Part shown: positions 52,675 through 62,450 of the stretch, in pieces
How positions within the stretch are numbered: the first letter of the stretch is position 1
Layout: the number at the start of each line of letters is the position of its first letter
DNA from: Candidatus Kapaibacterium sp.
Lineage (GTDB): Bacteria; Bacteroidota; Ignavibacteria; Kapaibacteriales; WFXC01
NCBI GenBank assembly: GCA_015490805.1
Contig: WFXC01000002.1
Coordinates: 1-64,000 of the forward strand
Length of the DNA stretch: 64,000 bases
Reading direction: 5' to 3'
Made by a program: the position numbers and the translations under genes
The notes under the pieces: model-generated
What the model was told of the DNA's origin: nothing
What the model saw: only the letters and a program-made list of their open reading frames with translations
The model's database searches: none

Positions 52675-54402
52675 TCAATTTTCCACTTTGGACAACTTCG
52701 CTTCCTGAAAATACTCCTCCGTAAGACGAAAATCTTTCGCACTGAGATAAATTTGATTCCGCCCATTTTCCTCGATGGAAAAGACCATCGACAACGGCTG
52801 GTTGGAACGGAACAACGCCAGTCGGTCTTCCAAATTTTGGGCGACAACATCAATGACAAAATTCCCCTGTTTTGCCCGGAACCGATAGGTATTGCCCCCA
52901 CTCCGGTACGGCATCTTGACGATTCGGACGTGGTGCGCAACAAAAAGTGGGTTCGGATTCTGATAACCAAAAGGCGCAAATTTTTGTAACCGCTTCAAAA
53001 ATACCGGCGATAGATCATTAAAGTCCAGCTCGGCATCAATCTGCAACTCTGGAATAAAGTGGTATTGCGCCAGGCTCCGGTGCACGATCCGCTCAAATGC
53101 CTGGCGAAAAGCATCGACATTGTGGGGATGGAGAGAAAGTCCCACAGCGTAACGATGGCCCCCAAACTGGATCAAGTACCGCCGCAACTGCTTCATTGCC
53201 CGGAGAATATCAAACGCCTGAAAACTGCGTGCAGAACCCTTAACCTGTGATTCCACGTCGGTGAGCACAACCGTCGGAACGTGATACTTTTCCACCAGGC
53301 GACTGGCGATAATGTTAATGACCCCCGGATGCCACTTCGCATTATACAGCACCAGCGAATGATATCCCTGGTCCAAGTATTGCTGTGCCTGCTCCTGCGC
53401 TTCAGCAAACACCTGATCGTCTATGACCCGCCGTTGATGATTCTTACTCTGAAGTTCCTGGGCATAGCGAAATGCTACCAGTTCATTGTCCGTCAGCAAA
53501 AGCTCCACCGCGATAGAGGCATCTCCCAGACGGCCAGCGGCATTAATCGGTGGTGACAGTGCATAGGTGACTGTCGTGGCACTCACCGGTCCATCGACCG
53601 TCGTACATTGCAGCAACGCCTCAATGCCCACACGAGGTTGAGCGTTGAGCTGTTTCAATCCAAAGTGGACAAAGATGCGATTTTCATCCACCAGAGGAAC
53701 CATATCAGAAGCAGTTGCGATTGCCACCAGATCCAGGTATTCATATGCCTCCGTTGGATCATTTGAGAATTCTTCTGCCAGTGCCTGAAGCAATTTAAAC
53801 GTTACTCCTGCTGCTGCCAGATAGGGAAAGGGATATCGTGTCCGAGGACGCAATGGATTCAGCAGTGCCAGTGCTGGTGGCAATTGTTCAGCCGGTTCGT
53901 GATGATCGCAAATAATCACATCGATGCCCATACGATTGGCATACACAACCGACTCTACGGACGTTGTGCCAAGGTCGACCGTAATGATGAGGGAAACTCC
54001 CGCCTCTTTTGCCTGCTGAATAACCGATTCTGACAACCCGTATGTTTCGTCCTGCCGTTCCGACAATCGGTATTCTACTCTTCCTCCCTGCCGGCGAAGG
54101 TAATCCACCAGCAGCACCGTGCTGACAACCCCGTCAACGTCATAGTCTCCATAAATCCAGAGGTTTTCACCCTGCTCAATCGCTGTCCGAATTCGAGCCA
54201 CTGCTGCCGCCATATCCTCAAATAAATACGGCGAATAAAGCTGCTCAAGTCCAGGATGGAAAAATGTCAAAGCTTTGTCAATACTTCCCATCCCACGAGC
54301 AACTAATACCTGCGCCAGTGCTCGCGGCAGCTTCAACGCTTTTGCTATGACGTTGACGATCGCCTCATCTGTTCTCCGTTGTTTGATCCACCGATACTGC
54401 AA
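52675..54402 (-). CDS. recJ: single-stranded-DNA exonuclease RecJ
   Basis: A 575-residue DHH-family 5'-3' exonuclease. Motifs: LWIYGDYDVDGVVSTVLLV (metal site), TVDLGTTSVESV, VIICDHHEPAEQLPPA with the DHH signature, and the DHHA1 GGHRYAVGLSLHPHNVD. It acts in recombination and mismatch repair. It lies 3 bases upstream of yebC; the promoter is probably in the 127 bases shared with the divergent rsgA. Confidence 0.95.
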   Translation of the reverse strand: MQYRWIKQRRTDEAIVNVIAKALKLPRALAQVLVARGMGSIDKALTFFHPGLEQLYSPYLFEDMAAAVARIRTAIEQGENLWIYGDYDVDGVVSTVLLVDYLRRQGGRVEYRLSERQDETYGLSESVIQQAKEAGVSLIITVDLGTTSVESVVYANRMGIDVIICDHHEPAEQLPPALALLNPLRPRTRYPFPYLAAAGVTFKLLQALAEEFSNDPTEAYEYLDLVAIATASDMVPLVDENRIFVHFGLKQLNAQPRVGIEALLQCTTVDGPVSATTVTYALSPPINAAGRLGDASIAVELLLTDNELVAFRYAQELQSKNHQRRVIDDQVFAEAQEQAQQYLDQGYHSLVLYNAKWHPGVINIIASRLVEKYHVPTVVLTDVESQVKGSARSFQAFDILRAMKQLRRYLIQFGGHRYAVGLSLHPHNVDAFRQAFERIVHRSLAQYHFIPELQIDAELDFNDLSPVFLKRLQKFAPFGYQNPNPLFVAHHVRIVKMPYRSGGNTYRFRAKQGNFVIDVVAQNLEDRLALFRSNQPLSMVFSIEENGRNQIYLSAKDFRLTEEYFQEAKLSKVEN

Positions 54403-54529
54403 GGTTCTCTCTATTGCTATGATACCAATTCTGCTCGCTCATCTGTTCCCGCCAATACCCATTCAGCACAACCGTTGTTGCAATCCATATTCGTCAAACG
54501 GCGACGACGAACAATGCATACGAATCTGC

Positions 54530-55576
54530 ATGCGGCAGCGTAAGAGACGGACAGGGGTACTAAAAAGTTGGATTAAAGGTGGAGACAAAGCCCCGCTGAG
54601 CAAATTGCAAAAGAAGAAAATCCCTTTTGACAAATTGCGTCAGGGATGGGTTGTTGCGAATTCTGGTCGCTACTGGGTTGTCGAGGAGCAATCAACGGCC
54701 ACTGAACTTTCTTCGAAGCTCTATCTTTGCATTCCTGCCCGAAGCATCACAACGGATAATTCCCCCAATACCTCGCTCTTAGCCGTCGGTGACCGCGTGT
54801 GGTTCCAGCCGGGGATACGCTACGGAGAAACGGTGCATAATGAACAGGCAGTTGGGGTCATCTATTATGTAGAAAAGCGCCAGACTGCCCTGACACGAGC
54901 AAAACGCGGGCAATTCGAACAGGTTATCGCTGCCAATGTGGAACAATTGTGTATTATGGTTGCGGCTGACAAGCCGCGCTATAATCGCCGCCTTATTGAC
55001 CGCTACCTGGTCGCTGCCTTCAAGGGAGCATTATCTCCCTGCCTGATTGTGAACAAAATCGACCTGGTAGACAATCTATCTGAAATCCAACAGGATCTGG
55101 CAGTATACAGCGAGCAACTGGAAATTCCAGTTTTTTTCATCAGCATTTATGCCAATCTCCACATCGAACAGATCACCCGCCAATTACAGGGAACAATCTC
55201 TGTCCTCTCCGGTCCATCTGGCGTTGGAAAGTCCACCCTTGTCAACCGTTTGATCGGTGATGCAGTACAGGTAACCGCCGAAGTTGGTAAACGGGGTAAA
55301 GGGATGCATACCACCACTGCCAGTCGAATGTTTCGCCTTCCCGGCGGTGGTTATATTGTCGACACTCCTGGAATCCGGGAATTCGGTATCTGGCAAGTAC
55401 GGAAAGCGGAGCTTCGCCTCTATTTCCCTGAGTTTCTGCGCTATCACTGTCGATACCCGGATTGCACACACATACACGAGCCAGAATGCGGCGTTCGACA
55501 AGCTGTTTTAGAAGGGGAAATTGACCCAAAGCGATACGAAAGCTACCAGCACCTTTATTTTTCGCTTCCCGACTGA
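54530..55576 (+). CDS. rsgA: ribosome small subunit-dependent GTPase RsgA
   Basis: A 348-residue circularly permuted GTPase that matures the 30S subunit. After an OB-fold N-domain, the G motifs come in the order G4 (IVNKIDLVD, near residue 175), G5, G1 (LSGPSGVGKSTLVN, near 228) and G3 (VDTPGIREFG, near 280). The C-terminal zinc knuckle is CRYPDCTHIHEPECGV. ATG at 54530 gives a short basic N-terminus; starts further upstream have no similarity. The 3' end overlaps the convergent CorC-type gene by 22 bases. Confidence 0.95.
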   Translation: MRQRKRRTGVLKSWIKGGDKAPLSKLQKKKIPFDKLRQGWVVANSGRYWVVEEQSTATELSSKLYLCIPARSITTDNSPNTSLLAVGDRVWFQPGIRYGETVHNEQAVGVIYYVEKRQTALTRAKRGQFEQVIAANVEQLCIMVAADKPRYNRRLIDRYLVAAFKGALSPCLIVNKIDLVDNLSEIQQDLAVYSEQLEIPVFFISIYANLHIEQITRQLQGTISVLSGPSGVGKSTLVNRLIGDAVQVTAEVGKRGKGMHTTTASRMFRLPGGGYIVDTPGIREFGIWQVRKAELRLYFPEFLRYHCRYPDCTHIHEPECGVRQAVLEGEIDPKRYESYQHLYFSLPD

Positions 55577-56625
55577 AAAGGTAGTGTCCCTCGCTGCTGC
55601 AATCGCTGCTGTTTCTGCCGTTTCGCCACTTCTCGCAAATCTGCTACCCGATCCGCTTCGTCAATGATCTCCACTCCTAACAACGTTTCAATGACATCCT
55701 CCAGCGTCACCAATCCTTCCACTCCTCCAAATTCATCTGCCACCATAAACAGGTGCTCTTTACGCCGCAGAAATTCTTCCAGCAAACGGTCCAGTGGCAT
55801 TGTCTCCGGAACGGTATGAACTGGCCGCGCTAAGGAACGCAATGACATTGCCTTCTGACCATGAACAAAACTCCAGAGCACCTCCCGGCTCATCACATAG
55901 CCAATCGTTGAATCCAGATCTTTCCCTTCGGCGATGGGAATCCGGGAAAACTGCTGTATCCCCTCTGTCCGCACCGCTTCTGCAACGGAAAGATCCGCGG
56001 GGAGAAAGAATACTACCGTTCGGGGTGTCATAATATCTGCGACCTGGACCTCTCCCAGTACCAGCACATTATGCAACAACTGATATTCTTCTTTCCCCAG
56101 TTGCCCCTCTTCTCGGGCACTTTCCAGCATCTCATCGATTTCCTCCAGTACATCCTGCTGTTGCGCTGTCCCAGTATACTGCCGGCGCAGCAGCCATCGA
56201 AGGGGTGCAGCTACCACATTGGCTACAACAATGGCTCGCTCCATCCAGCGGGCAATAGGGATAAACCAGATGCGCAGCAGCCGGGGTGCCAGCCAGAGGG
56301 GGAAAAAGACCGAGCCCAAGATAATGCCCCACAGAAGCACCAATTGAATTCCCAACCGGGATAACGGCTGCGGTTGTACAGCAATCCCAACGATCCAGAG
56401 AGAAAAACCGATGATAACGGACAACAGCAGGCTGTAAGACAGGGTAAGAATTGTCAACTCGTACTGCCGATGGTAGTACTGCTCCAATTGCTGGAACGGC
56501 ACGTTCAATTCCTCTTTGTGCGCAAGTTGCGCCGGTGAAAAAGCCAGAAAAGCACCATAGGCAAACGCAAACATCGCTGCTAATGCAAAACATCCAAGTG
56601 CCAGTATCCAGAACAGCTCACCCAT
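55555..56625 (-). CDS. HlyC/CorC-family transporter-like protein (DUF21 + CBS)
   Basis: A 356-residue membrane protein. Three or four helices (DUF21, about residues 1-145) are followed by a CBS pair: ADIMTPRTVVFFLPADLSVA, FSRIPIAEGKDLDSTIGYVM and FMVADEFGGVEGLVTLEDVI with EIIDEADR. The last phrases are typical of CNNM/CorC proteins linked to Mg2+ or Co2+ efflux. The CorC_HlyC C-terminal domain is absent, so the protein is a shorter form. Convergent with rsgA. Confidence 0.9.
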   Translation of the reverse strand: MGELFWILALGCFALAAMFAFAYGAFLAFSPAQLAHKEELNVPFQQLEQYYHRQYELTILTLSYSLLLSVIIGFSLWIVGIAVQPQPLSRLGIQLVLLWGIILGSVFFPLWLAPRLLRIWFIPIARWMERAIVVANVVAAPLRWLLRRQYTGTAQQQDVLEEIDEMLESAREEGQLGKEEYQLLHNVLVLGEVQVADIMTPRTVVFFLPADLSVAEAVRTEGIQQFSRIPIAEGKDLDSTIGYVMSREVLWSFVHGQKAMSLRSLARPVHTVPETMPLDRLLEEFLRRKEHLFMVADEFGGVEGLVTLEDVIETLLGVEIIDEADRVADLREVAKRQKQQRLQQRGTLPFQSGSEK

Positions 56626-56655
56626 TCAACATCGGAGTAACCTGATGGTACCTTC

Positions 56656-57321
56656 TTACCGACGAATGCGCGTCGCATCAACCCGGATGGGTTGTGGATA
56701 ACGGTAGGTTCCTACAATGGGAATTTCCAGCGTTGGTTGCATTTCAAGCGCTATGCGATGTAATCCCTCCCCGCGAGCTAATTGGAGCGCCAGATCGAGC
56801 AATTGCTGGTACTGTTTGTTGCGAAAAAACCGCGCAAGATCTACGTTCACCTGTATCGGGATTACCATCGACTGTCCTGCCGGCACTCGAACCGGTTGCG
56901 TCACCGTACCAGCAACTGTTGGCTGCTGATCGATTAACAACTGCCAGCGTATTTGTCGAATGGTAATCGGCACATTGCGAAGCGCAGCAGATTCCGAAAT
57001 ATTCACCACCTGGAGATGGGCTGTAAAGACCAAAGGCAGGGTTTGCTGTTGCAGCAATTGCTGTAATTGGAGCACCTGTTCCACTGTCAAATCCGCTGCT
57101 GAGCGGAGATTTTGCAGTGAAATACCTCCCAACTGAACATCACTAACCCTGACCAAACGGAATCCCGGCAGCGCAATCTGACTCAGGGTTCGGGTAACGG
57201 ACTGGACTGGGGAACACTGAACACCTCCGAGACTCAGCAACAGCGATACACAAAAGATCCGCAATACCTGAACCCCTGAGAACTTTCTCGACACAAGCCC
57301 GAGCGTGTCGTCTTCGTCCAT
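56656..57321 (-). CDS. LEA14-like lipoprotein
   Basis: A 221-residue protein with an N-terminal hydrophobic segment ending in a lipobox-like LGGVQCS (Cys near residue 36). The remainder has features of the water-stress/hypersensitive-response (LEA14-type) fold: FTAHLQVVNISESAALRNVP, VPAGQSMVIPIQVNVDL and PTLEIPIVGTYRYPQPI. The role in bacteria is not known. It follows the response regulator after 6 bases. The long pre-signal N-terminus may mean that the true start is internal. Confidence 0.65.
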   Translation of the reverse strand: MDEDDTLGLVSRKFSGVQVLRIFCVSLLLSLGGVQCSPVQSVTRTLSQIALPGFRLVRVSDVQLGGISLQNLRSAADLTVEQVLQLQQLLQQQTLPLVFTAHLQVVNISESAALRNVPITIRQIRWQLLIDQQPTVAGTVTQPVRVPAGQSMVIPIQVNVDLARFFRNKQYQQLLDLALQLARGEGLHRIALEMQPTLEIPIVGTYRYPQPIRVDATRIRR

Positions 57322-57327
57322 CGGCGG

Positions 57328-57813
57328 TTACTGTTCCATTCGCAACAACTCCAACCGGGAACGAATATCGTCGGGACTAGCACTGCCACTTAAACATTCT
57401 TCAACCATCGCTTCCAGGGCAGCAATGCGCTTGCGCTGCATACTCAAGGAAGTGAGAATTTTCACCTTTGCAATGAGCAGCTTATCCTCAATCGGTTTGC
57501 TAAGGAAATCATCTGCCCCACTCTCAATTGCCTTAACCTGATTTGCAACATCATTCAATGCGGTTACAATCACCACGGGCAAATCTCGAGTTTTTGCATC
57601 GGCACGGATCCGCTGCACGGTTTCATACCCATCCAGCCGAGGCATCATCACGTCCAGGATGACAGCATCGGGCATTTCTTCCTCAATTTTTTCCAGACAC
57701 TCCATCCCATCGTATGCCTCGGCGACTCGATATCCAGCAGCGGTCAGATACCGTGCCAGCAACTTCGTCGTGATCTTATTATCATCCACCACTAATACCA
57801 ACGGCTGTGCCAT
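57328..57813 (-). CDS. single-domain response regulator
   Basis: A 161-residue CheY-like receiver. LVLVVDDNKITTKLLARYL carries the acidic pair, DAVILDVMMPRLDGYE the phospho-acceptor Asp (about residue 54), VIVTALND the conserved Thr and GADDFLSKPIEDKLL the Lys. A C-terminal helix of about 35 residues extends beyond the domain, but no output domain is present. No histidine kinase is adjacent. It is first in a unit with the LEA14-like gene. Confidence 0.92.
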   Translation of the reverse strand: MAQPLVLVVDDNKITTKLLARYLTAAGYRVAEAYDGMECLEKIEEEMPDAVILDVMMPRLDGYETVQRIRADAKTRDLPVVIVTALNDVANQVKAIESGADDFLSKPIEDKLLIAKVKILTSLSMQRKRIAALEAMVEECLSGSASPDDIRSRLELLRMEQ

Positions 57814-58240
57814 ACTCCTGCTCCTGCTTCGATCTTACATCTTTTTCACTTTTCCAATTTTCAAGTTAAAAAATTTCCGAGAACTGACCAAAGGTGATAG
57901 CAAACACAATCCAGAAAGCGTGCGCTTTTACTAACGAAAATCAACTCTCCCCCACCACCTTCCTTCTCTTTTTGGAAGATCTCCGCGAACGAAGAACTTC
58001 CACACAGGGGGAGCTGCTTTGATGAACAAAATCCTCTTTCATTCCCAATCTCTCCTCTGGGAAAGAGCACTTCCTGAAAGTCGAACTTGGTATTCTCGGC
58101 AAGACATCCGGTTTAGTATTTCCAGCAAGAGTGTTTCAAGAGAGTGCTCCCGGAATACACCTGTATGCAATGCCAGAAGCAAGGATGCGTTTTCTGGCTT
58201 TGTGCTCAAGGCGACGGGTATCAACAATACGGAAAGCGTG
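57814..58240. promoter_or_regulatory. shared upstream region with Bacteroidota-type promoter for the response regulator
   Basis: On the minus strand: TTTG (57892-57889), 20 bases, TAACTTGA (57868-57861), one base off TAnnTTTG at the end. The start of the response regulator is 48 bases on. On the plus strand, toward manC, I see no clear promoter; an open frame from 58019 lacks protein-like features before MQRFAIIMAGG at 58241 and is left out. Confidence 0.6.
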
Positions 58241-59323
58241 ATGCAGCGGTTTGCAATTATTATGGCTGGCGGTGTTGGTGAACGGCTCTGGCCCCTGAGT
58301 CGACGACGCCGTCCAAAGCAGTTACTGAGCTTCGGTTTCTCTGAATCCCTGCTCCAACAAACGGTTCAGCGATTGCTGCCCATCATCGACGCTGAGCACA
58401 TCTGGGTTATTACCAGCGCTACGCTGCTGGACGCAATCCGTACCGAGTTGCGTTCCCTGCTGCCAGCAGCGAATGTTTACGCAGAACCCGCGAAGCGCAA
58501 CACTGCCGGGTGCGTTGCTTACGCTACTGCCTTGCTCCAGTCCCGCTATCCCGACACTCCTATCAGTGTTGGCATCTTTCCCGCCGATCATTTCATCCAT
58601 CCCGCTGAACCATTTCACGCCGCTGTTACCACTGCCTTTGCTGCGGTCGAATCACAACCGGTCATTGCTACAATCGGCATCCGTCCCCGGTATCCTGCAA
58701 CCGGTTATGGCTACATAGAAGTCGAATCCGAAGTTTCCGAAGGGACTGTTATTCCAGTACGCCAGTTTCGTGAAAAGCCGGATCGGGCAACAGCAGAAAG
58801 ATTCCTCCAAACTTCCCGTTTCCTCTGGAATAGCGGAATGTTTTTCTGGTCGCTACAAACGATCATTTCCACGCTGGAGACAACGGCACCCGCCATTGGA
58901 CAGATGCTTCCGAAGATGGTAGCGGCGCTACAGCAGCAGGATACCACAGCTTTGGCTACCGTGTTTCATCAGTTGCCGAATATTTCCATCGACTATGCAG
59001 TGATGGAGAAAGCAACGAACCTGGTCGTTGTTCCGGCAAGCTTCCAGTGGAGCGATATTGGATCTCTATCCGCACTGGCAGACATTCTGCCTCGAGACTC
59101 TGCAGGCAATGCAACGCAAGGTAAGCAACTTTTCATCGTGGATAGCCAGTCGAACATTCTATGGAATACCGGAAGCACTCCGGTAGTAACGCTTGGCGTC
59201 GAGGATCTGATTGTCGTTGCGCTGGAAGATGTCATCTTTATCTGCCGCAAAGACCAGGCACAGCAGGTCCGCAAGGTCGTCCAGTATCTCCGGGATCACG
59301 GTCAAACTGATTTGATTGAATAA
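58241..59323 (+). CDS. manC: mannose-1-phosphate guanylyltransferase
   Basis: A 360-residue nucleotidyltransferase making GDP-mannose from mannose 1-phosphate and GTP. The N-terminal signature FAIIMAGGVGERLWPLSRRRRPKQLL is clear, followed by PAKRNTAGCVAYAT, FPADHFIHP, PATGYGYIEVE, REKPDRATAERFL, FLWNSGMFFW and SIDYAVMEKA. The SWSDIGS-type site reads FQWSDIGSL. The length fits the single-domain form without the PMI domain. GDP-mannose feeds glycan or lipopolysaccharide synthesis; no glycan genes are adjacent. ATG at 58241 is set by the start of family similarity. Confidence 0.93.
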   Translation: MQRFAIIMAGGVGERLWPLSRRRRPKQLLSFGFSESLLQQTVQRLLPIIDAEHIWVITSATLLDAIRTELRSLLPAANVYAEPAKRNTAGCVAYATALLQSRYPDTPISVGIFPADHFIHPAEPFHAAVTTAFAAVESQPVIATIGIRPRYPATGYGYIEVESEVSEGTVIPVRQFREKPDRATAERFLQTSRFLWNSGMFFWSLQTIISTLETTAPAIGQMLPKMVAALQQQDTTALATVFHQLPNISIDYAVMEKATNLVVVPASFQWSDIGSLSALADILPRDSAGNATQGKQLFIVDSQSNILWNTGSTPVVTLGVEDLIVVALEDVIFICRKDQAQQVRKVVQYLRDHGQTDLIE

Positions 59324-59398
59324 AATGTCCATACCACTTCATCCAGCCAGCGGAGCCGGTCTATTGCCGAAAGTCGCAAAACAGAGAGAGCATTGCTC

Positions 59399-60166
59399 AT
59401 GCGAGTAGCCATTCCTGAACATCCTTTTTACCAGCCACTCACTGCAAATGTCGATGCTGTCTCCCGGCAATTCGGGTTACAGCTCCGCCGTGGTTCAGAA
59501 CTCGAATGCGCCGTCTGGCTGAAGAATAATGCCGTATCCTTAGCCCTGCTTTCTCCCCTTGGCTACGGACTGGGTGTGCAGAGTGTTGACTATCGTATCA
59601 TTGCTGGTCCCGTTCTGGAGTTAGATAATTGCACTCACGCTGCCAGCATTTACCTTAACCCTTCCCTGCGCGCAGCGGCCGAGCTACGATTTGCTTCTCC
59701 CACCGTTGAAGATTTCCTCATTCGTCTCGGTACTTTTGTGTTCCAGGAAAAGTACGATCGGGTTACCCATCTTTTCCGCGCCGATGGCACCATTGGCGCA
59801 CTGCTCCAGCAGTATGATGGTGTCGTTGCGTGGGGATTTGATCCTGCTTTTGAGCCGAGTCTGGACATCAGCGAGGAATGGCGGGATCTGACAAATGCTC
59901 CGCTACCTGCCGCTGTGTGGGTCTGCCGTCCGGAAGACATGCGGGCAAACGTCACGACCATCGTCAAAGCGATGCAAGATTCCACGCTCCCTGCAGAGCG
60001 CACGATCCAGTGCCGGGGCATTAGCCGTACGGGCAGTATCCGGTATCAGTGGGGTGAATACACCGAAGAAGCGCTGGCGCTGGTACTGGAATTCCTATTT
60101 TACTACCAGCAATTGCCACGCATTCCGGCGGTAAAAATCTGGGAACGTGATCCGTTTGAGGAGTAA
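59399..60166 (+). CDS. MqnA-like protein (menaquinone futalosine pathway family)
   Basis: A 255-residue protein of the periplasmic-binding-like MqnA/MqnD fold. VAIPEHPFYQPLTANVD at the N-terminus, VSLALLSPLGYGLG and the C-terminal EEWRDLTNAPLPAAVWV match the MqnA pattern (DLGEEW..LTG.PFVFAVW). MqnA is chorismate dehydratase, the first step to futalosine-derived menaquinone. The match is partial, and several usual MqnA phrases are altered, so a diverged paralogue is possible. ATG at 59399 is preceded by GAGAG. Confidence 0.6.
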   Translation: MRVAIPEHPFYQPLTANVDAVSRQFGLQLRRGSELECAVWLKNNAVSLALLSPLGYGLGVQSVDYRIIAGPVLELDNCTHAASIYLNPSLRAAAELRFASPTVEDFLIRLGTFVFQEKYDRVTHLFRADGTIGALLQQYDGVVAWGFDPAFEPSLDISEEWRDLTNAPLPAAVWVCRPEDMRANVTTIVKAMQDSTLPAERTIQCRGISRTGSIRYQWGEYTEEALALVLEFLFYYQQLPRIPAVKIWERDPFEE

Positions 60167-60288
60167 AAAACATCTCCGGAATTTTTCTGGCTTGCTTCGC
60201 CAGGAAGTATTATTGCTGTCACTCGCCCAGCTCCTGTATATTGCTCAACGGCAGTTTTTCTCCACCCAGTGTTTTCTTTGCTGAAACT

Positions 60289-61539
60289 TTATGGCATCCT
60301 TGGCGGCGTCAAAGAAGTTTTCTTTTCCTCGATAGTGTCCGGCGAAGGGCGATGAACGGCGCCGATGAAAGGAGTAACATCCTCAAACAACCCTTCATTC
60401 GATTCCTGGTAAATGTACTCTACGACTTTTTCCAGACTACCCGTTTCTTTGTACACCCGCAACTGCCGATCCGCGCTGGTACCGGTCTCCAGAATTTCAT
60501 AGATGTAGTTGATTTCTTCTCGCGACCCAAGCTCATCAACGACATCGTCGATGAAATCCAGCAATTCGTGGATCAAGTCCCTAGCGGGTAATTCTTTCTG
60601 TTTACCAAAATCGATCAGCTTCCCATCGATGCCATAGCGTACAGCTCGCCATTTGTTCTCCTGCAGCAGTTCAGGTCGGTAGATTCGAAAGCTCATATTC
60701 TGTGCATACAAAGAGTACAACTTTGCCGCCACTGCCTGACACAACGCAGCTATCGCAATGGTTTCATCAATCCGCATCGGTAGATCGCAAATGCGAATTT
60801 CTAAGGTAGGGAAGAAGGGATGCGGGCGAATGTCCCACCAGATCTTCTTCGCATTATCAATGCAGCCGGTGCGGATCAGGATATTGACAAAATTCTCAAA
60901 CTCTGCCCAACTGGCAAAGTATCCCGGAATGCCTGTTCGCGGAAAACGCTCGAACACTTTGGAACGGAAAGACTTCAGTCCTGTGTCAACTCCTTCCCAG
61001 AAGGGCGAACTGGTACTCAATGCCAGAATATGGGGCAGAAAGTATCGCATTTCATTCATAATCTGAATCTGAGTCTCCCGATTTTCAATACCGATGTGAA
61101 TGTGCAATCCAAAAATCAGGAGCGAACGTGCCAGCAATTGCATATCCTGCACAATGGTGTAGTACCGTTCGTTCGGAAAAATCTTTTGCTCCTGCCATCG
61201 GGCAAAGGGATGGGTACTGGCAGCACCGATCACCAGTCCGTGCTGCTTTGCCAGATGGGCAACGATCGATCGGATTTTGGTAATCTCGAACCGGGCTTCC
61301 TGAATATTGCGGCAGACGCCCGTACCAATTTCCAGCATTGAACCTAAGAGTTCCGGCTTAATGTGTTCATGCAACACCATTTGTCCCCGGGATAAAAGCT
61401 CCAGATCCAGATGGGTCTTTAAGTTCCAGGTCTCCGGATCCAGTACCATATACTCTTCTTCGATGCCCAGAGAGAAGCTGGGGCGCTGTTGTGGATCCCA
61501 CGATTCAAAATTGCCTCCCCGATGATCCGGATGCCTCAT
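60289..61539 (-). CDS. carboxylate-amine ligase, GCS2 family (YbdK-like)
   Basis: A 416-residue ATP-grasp-like ligase of the glutamate-cysteine ligase type 2 family. SLGIEEEYMVLDPETWNLK carries the Glu cluster for metal binding, then MLEIGTGVCRNIQEARFE, GAASTHPFARW, GLHIHIGIENRE and FPTLEIRICDLPMRIDET. YbdK-type members have weak glutamate-cysteine ligase activity; the true substrate is often unknown. It is convergent with the MqnA-like gene and 30 bases downstream of the squalene-synthase gene. Confidence 0.88.
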   Translation of the reverse strand: MRHPDHRGGNFESWDPQQRPSFSLGIEEEYMVLDPETWNLKTHLDLELLSRGQMVLHEHIKPELLGSMLEIGTGVCRNIQEARFEITKIRSIVAHLAKQHGLVIGAASTHPFARWQEQKIFPNERYYTIVQDMQLLARSLLIFGLHIHIGIENRETQIQIMNEMRYFLPHILALSTSSPFWEGVDTGLKSFRSKVFERFPRTGIPGYFASWAEFENFVNILIRTGCIDNAKKIWWDIRPHPFFPTLEIRICDLPMRIDETIAIAALCQAVAAKLYSLYAQNMSFRIYRPELLQENKWRAVRYGIDGKLIDFGKQKELPARDLIHELLDFIDDVVDELGSREEINYIYEILETGTSADRQLRVYKETGSLEKVVEYIYQESNEGLFEDVTPFIGAVHRPSPDTIEEKKTSLTPPRMP

Positions 61540-61569
61540 TGGTATCCCCAGTTTATGCTACATCCTGAT

Positions 61570-62433
61570 TTATCGCCACAACAACCACGCTTTGAGCCAT
61601 AGCCGCAGTGCGATCAGCGCTTTATGAGCCATTGAAACTCGAATGTTTTTCTGGAAAACGTTGTAATTGTTCAATTCAATCTTTTCCAGCAAGCGGTAGT
61701 AAATCCGGTCCATTATTTGCGGTGCTACCAGGCGACGGCGTTCATCCGATCGGAGCATCGAACGGGCTTTGTGATAGTAAGACCGGGCACGCTGCACCTC
61801 AAACTGCATCAACTCAATAAAAGCATCATTGTACACTTCCTCCAGCAGCTCCTGCTCGGAATACCCAAATCGCCGCAGATCCTCTAAGGGCAGATAGATC
61901 CGTCCTCGGTCCTTATCCGCTTTGACATCCCGCAAAATGTTCGTGAGCTGCAGAGCATACCCCAGATTGACCGCGTAGGACTTTGTCTGTTCATACCGAT
62001 ATCCAAAAATCTCGATAACGATTAACCCAACGATACTGGCAACGCTGTAGCAGTATTCCCGTAACTCTTCGAAGGTTTCATACCGATGGACGATCAAATC
62101 GCGTTCGATCCCGTCTAACAGGGTAAGAAAATACTGTTTCGGAATGTTAAACCGCCGCACGACCCAATAGAGAGAACGGAAAAAAGGATGGCGCGCTTCT
62201 CCGGCATAACAGGCTTCTATTTCTTCCCGTAGCCACTGCAATCGCTGGTGTTTGAGCTCAATGGAATGGGCGGTATTGCCTTCAGGAACGTCCACGACAT
62301 CATCAGCATAGCGACAGAAAGCATACACCGTATAGATAGCTTCTCGCTCCTCCTTCGGCAAAAACTGGAATGAATAGAAAAAATTTGTCTTAGCAGAACT
62401 GGGATAATATGCCGCCGTTTTCCCCATTGGCAT
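61570..62433 (-). CDS. squalene/phytoene synthase family protein, HpnD-like
   Basis: A 287-residue head-to-head prenyl synthase. The first Asp-rich site is YAFCRYADDVVDVPEG (near residue 42) and the second is LTNILRDVKADKDRGRIYLP (near 168). The conserved Tyr pattern YCYSVASIVGLIV is in between. It is likely HpnD (hydroxysqualene-forming pair partner) because an HpnC-like gene lies directly upstream; a phytoene synthase role cannot be ruled out. ATG at 62433; a GTG at 62445 is an alternative. Confidence 0.85.
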   Translation of the reverse strand: MPMGKTAAYYPSSAKTNFFYSFQFLPKEEREAIYTVYAFCRYADDVVDVPEGNTAHSIELKHQRLQWLREEIEACYAGEARHPFFRSLYWVVRRFNIPKQYFLTLLDGIERDLIVHRYETFEELREYCYSVASIVGLIVIEIFGYRYEQTKSYAVNLGYALQLTNILRDVKADKDRGRIYLPLEDLRRFGYSEQELLEEVYNDAFIELMQFEVQRARSYYHKARSMLRSDERRRLVAPQIMDRIYYRLLEKIELNNYNVFQKNIRVSMAHKALIALRLWLKAWLLWR

Positions 62434-62450
62434 CGTTGTGCGCACCCAAA

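Noticed and set aside
55555..55576. Overlap of rsgA and the CorC-type gene as a sign of a misplaced stop
   Set aside because: Both C-termini look normal; a 22-base convergent overlap is ordinary in this compact region.
58019..58240. 74-codon N-terminal extension of the mannose-1-phosphate guanylyltransferase
   Set aside because: The enzyme signature begins at the ATG at 58241; the upstream part has no similarity to the family.
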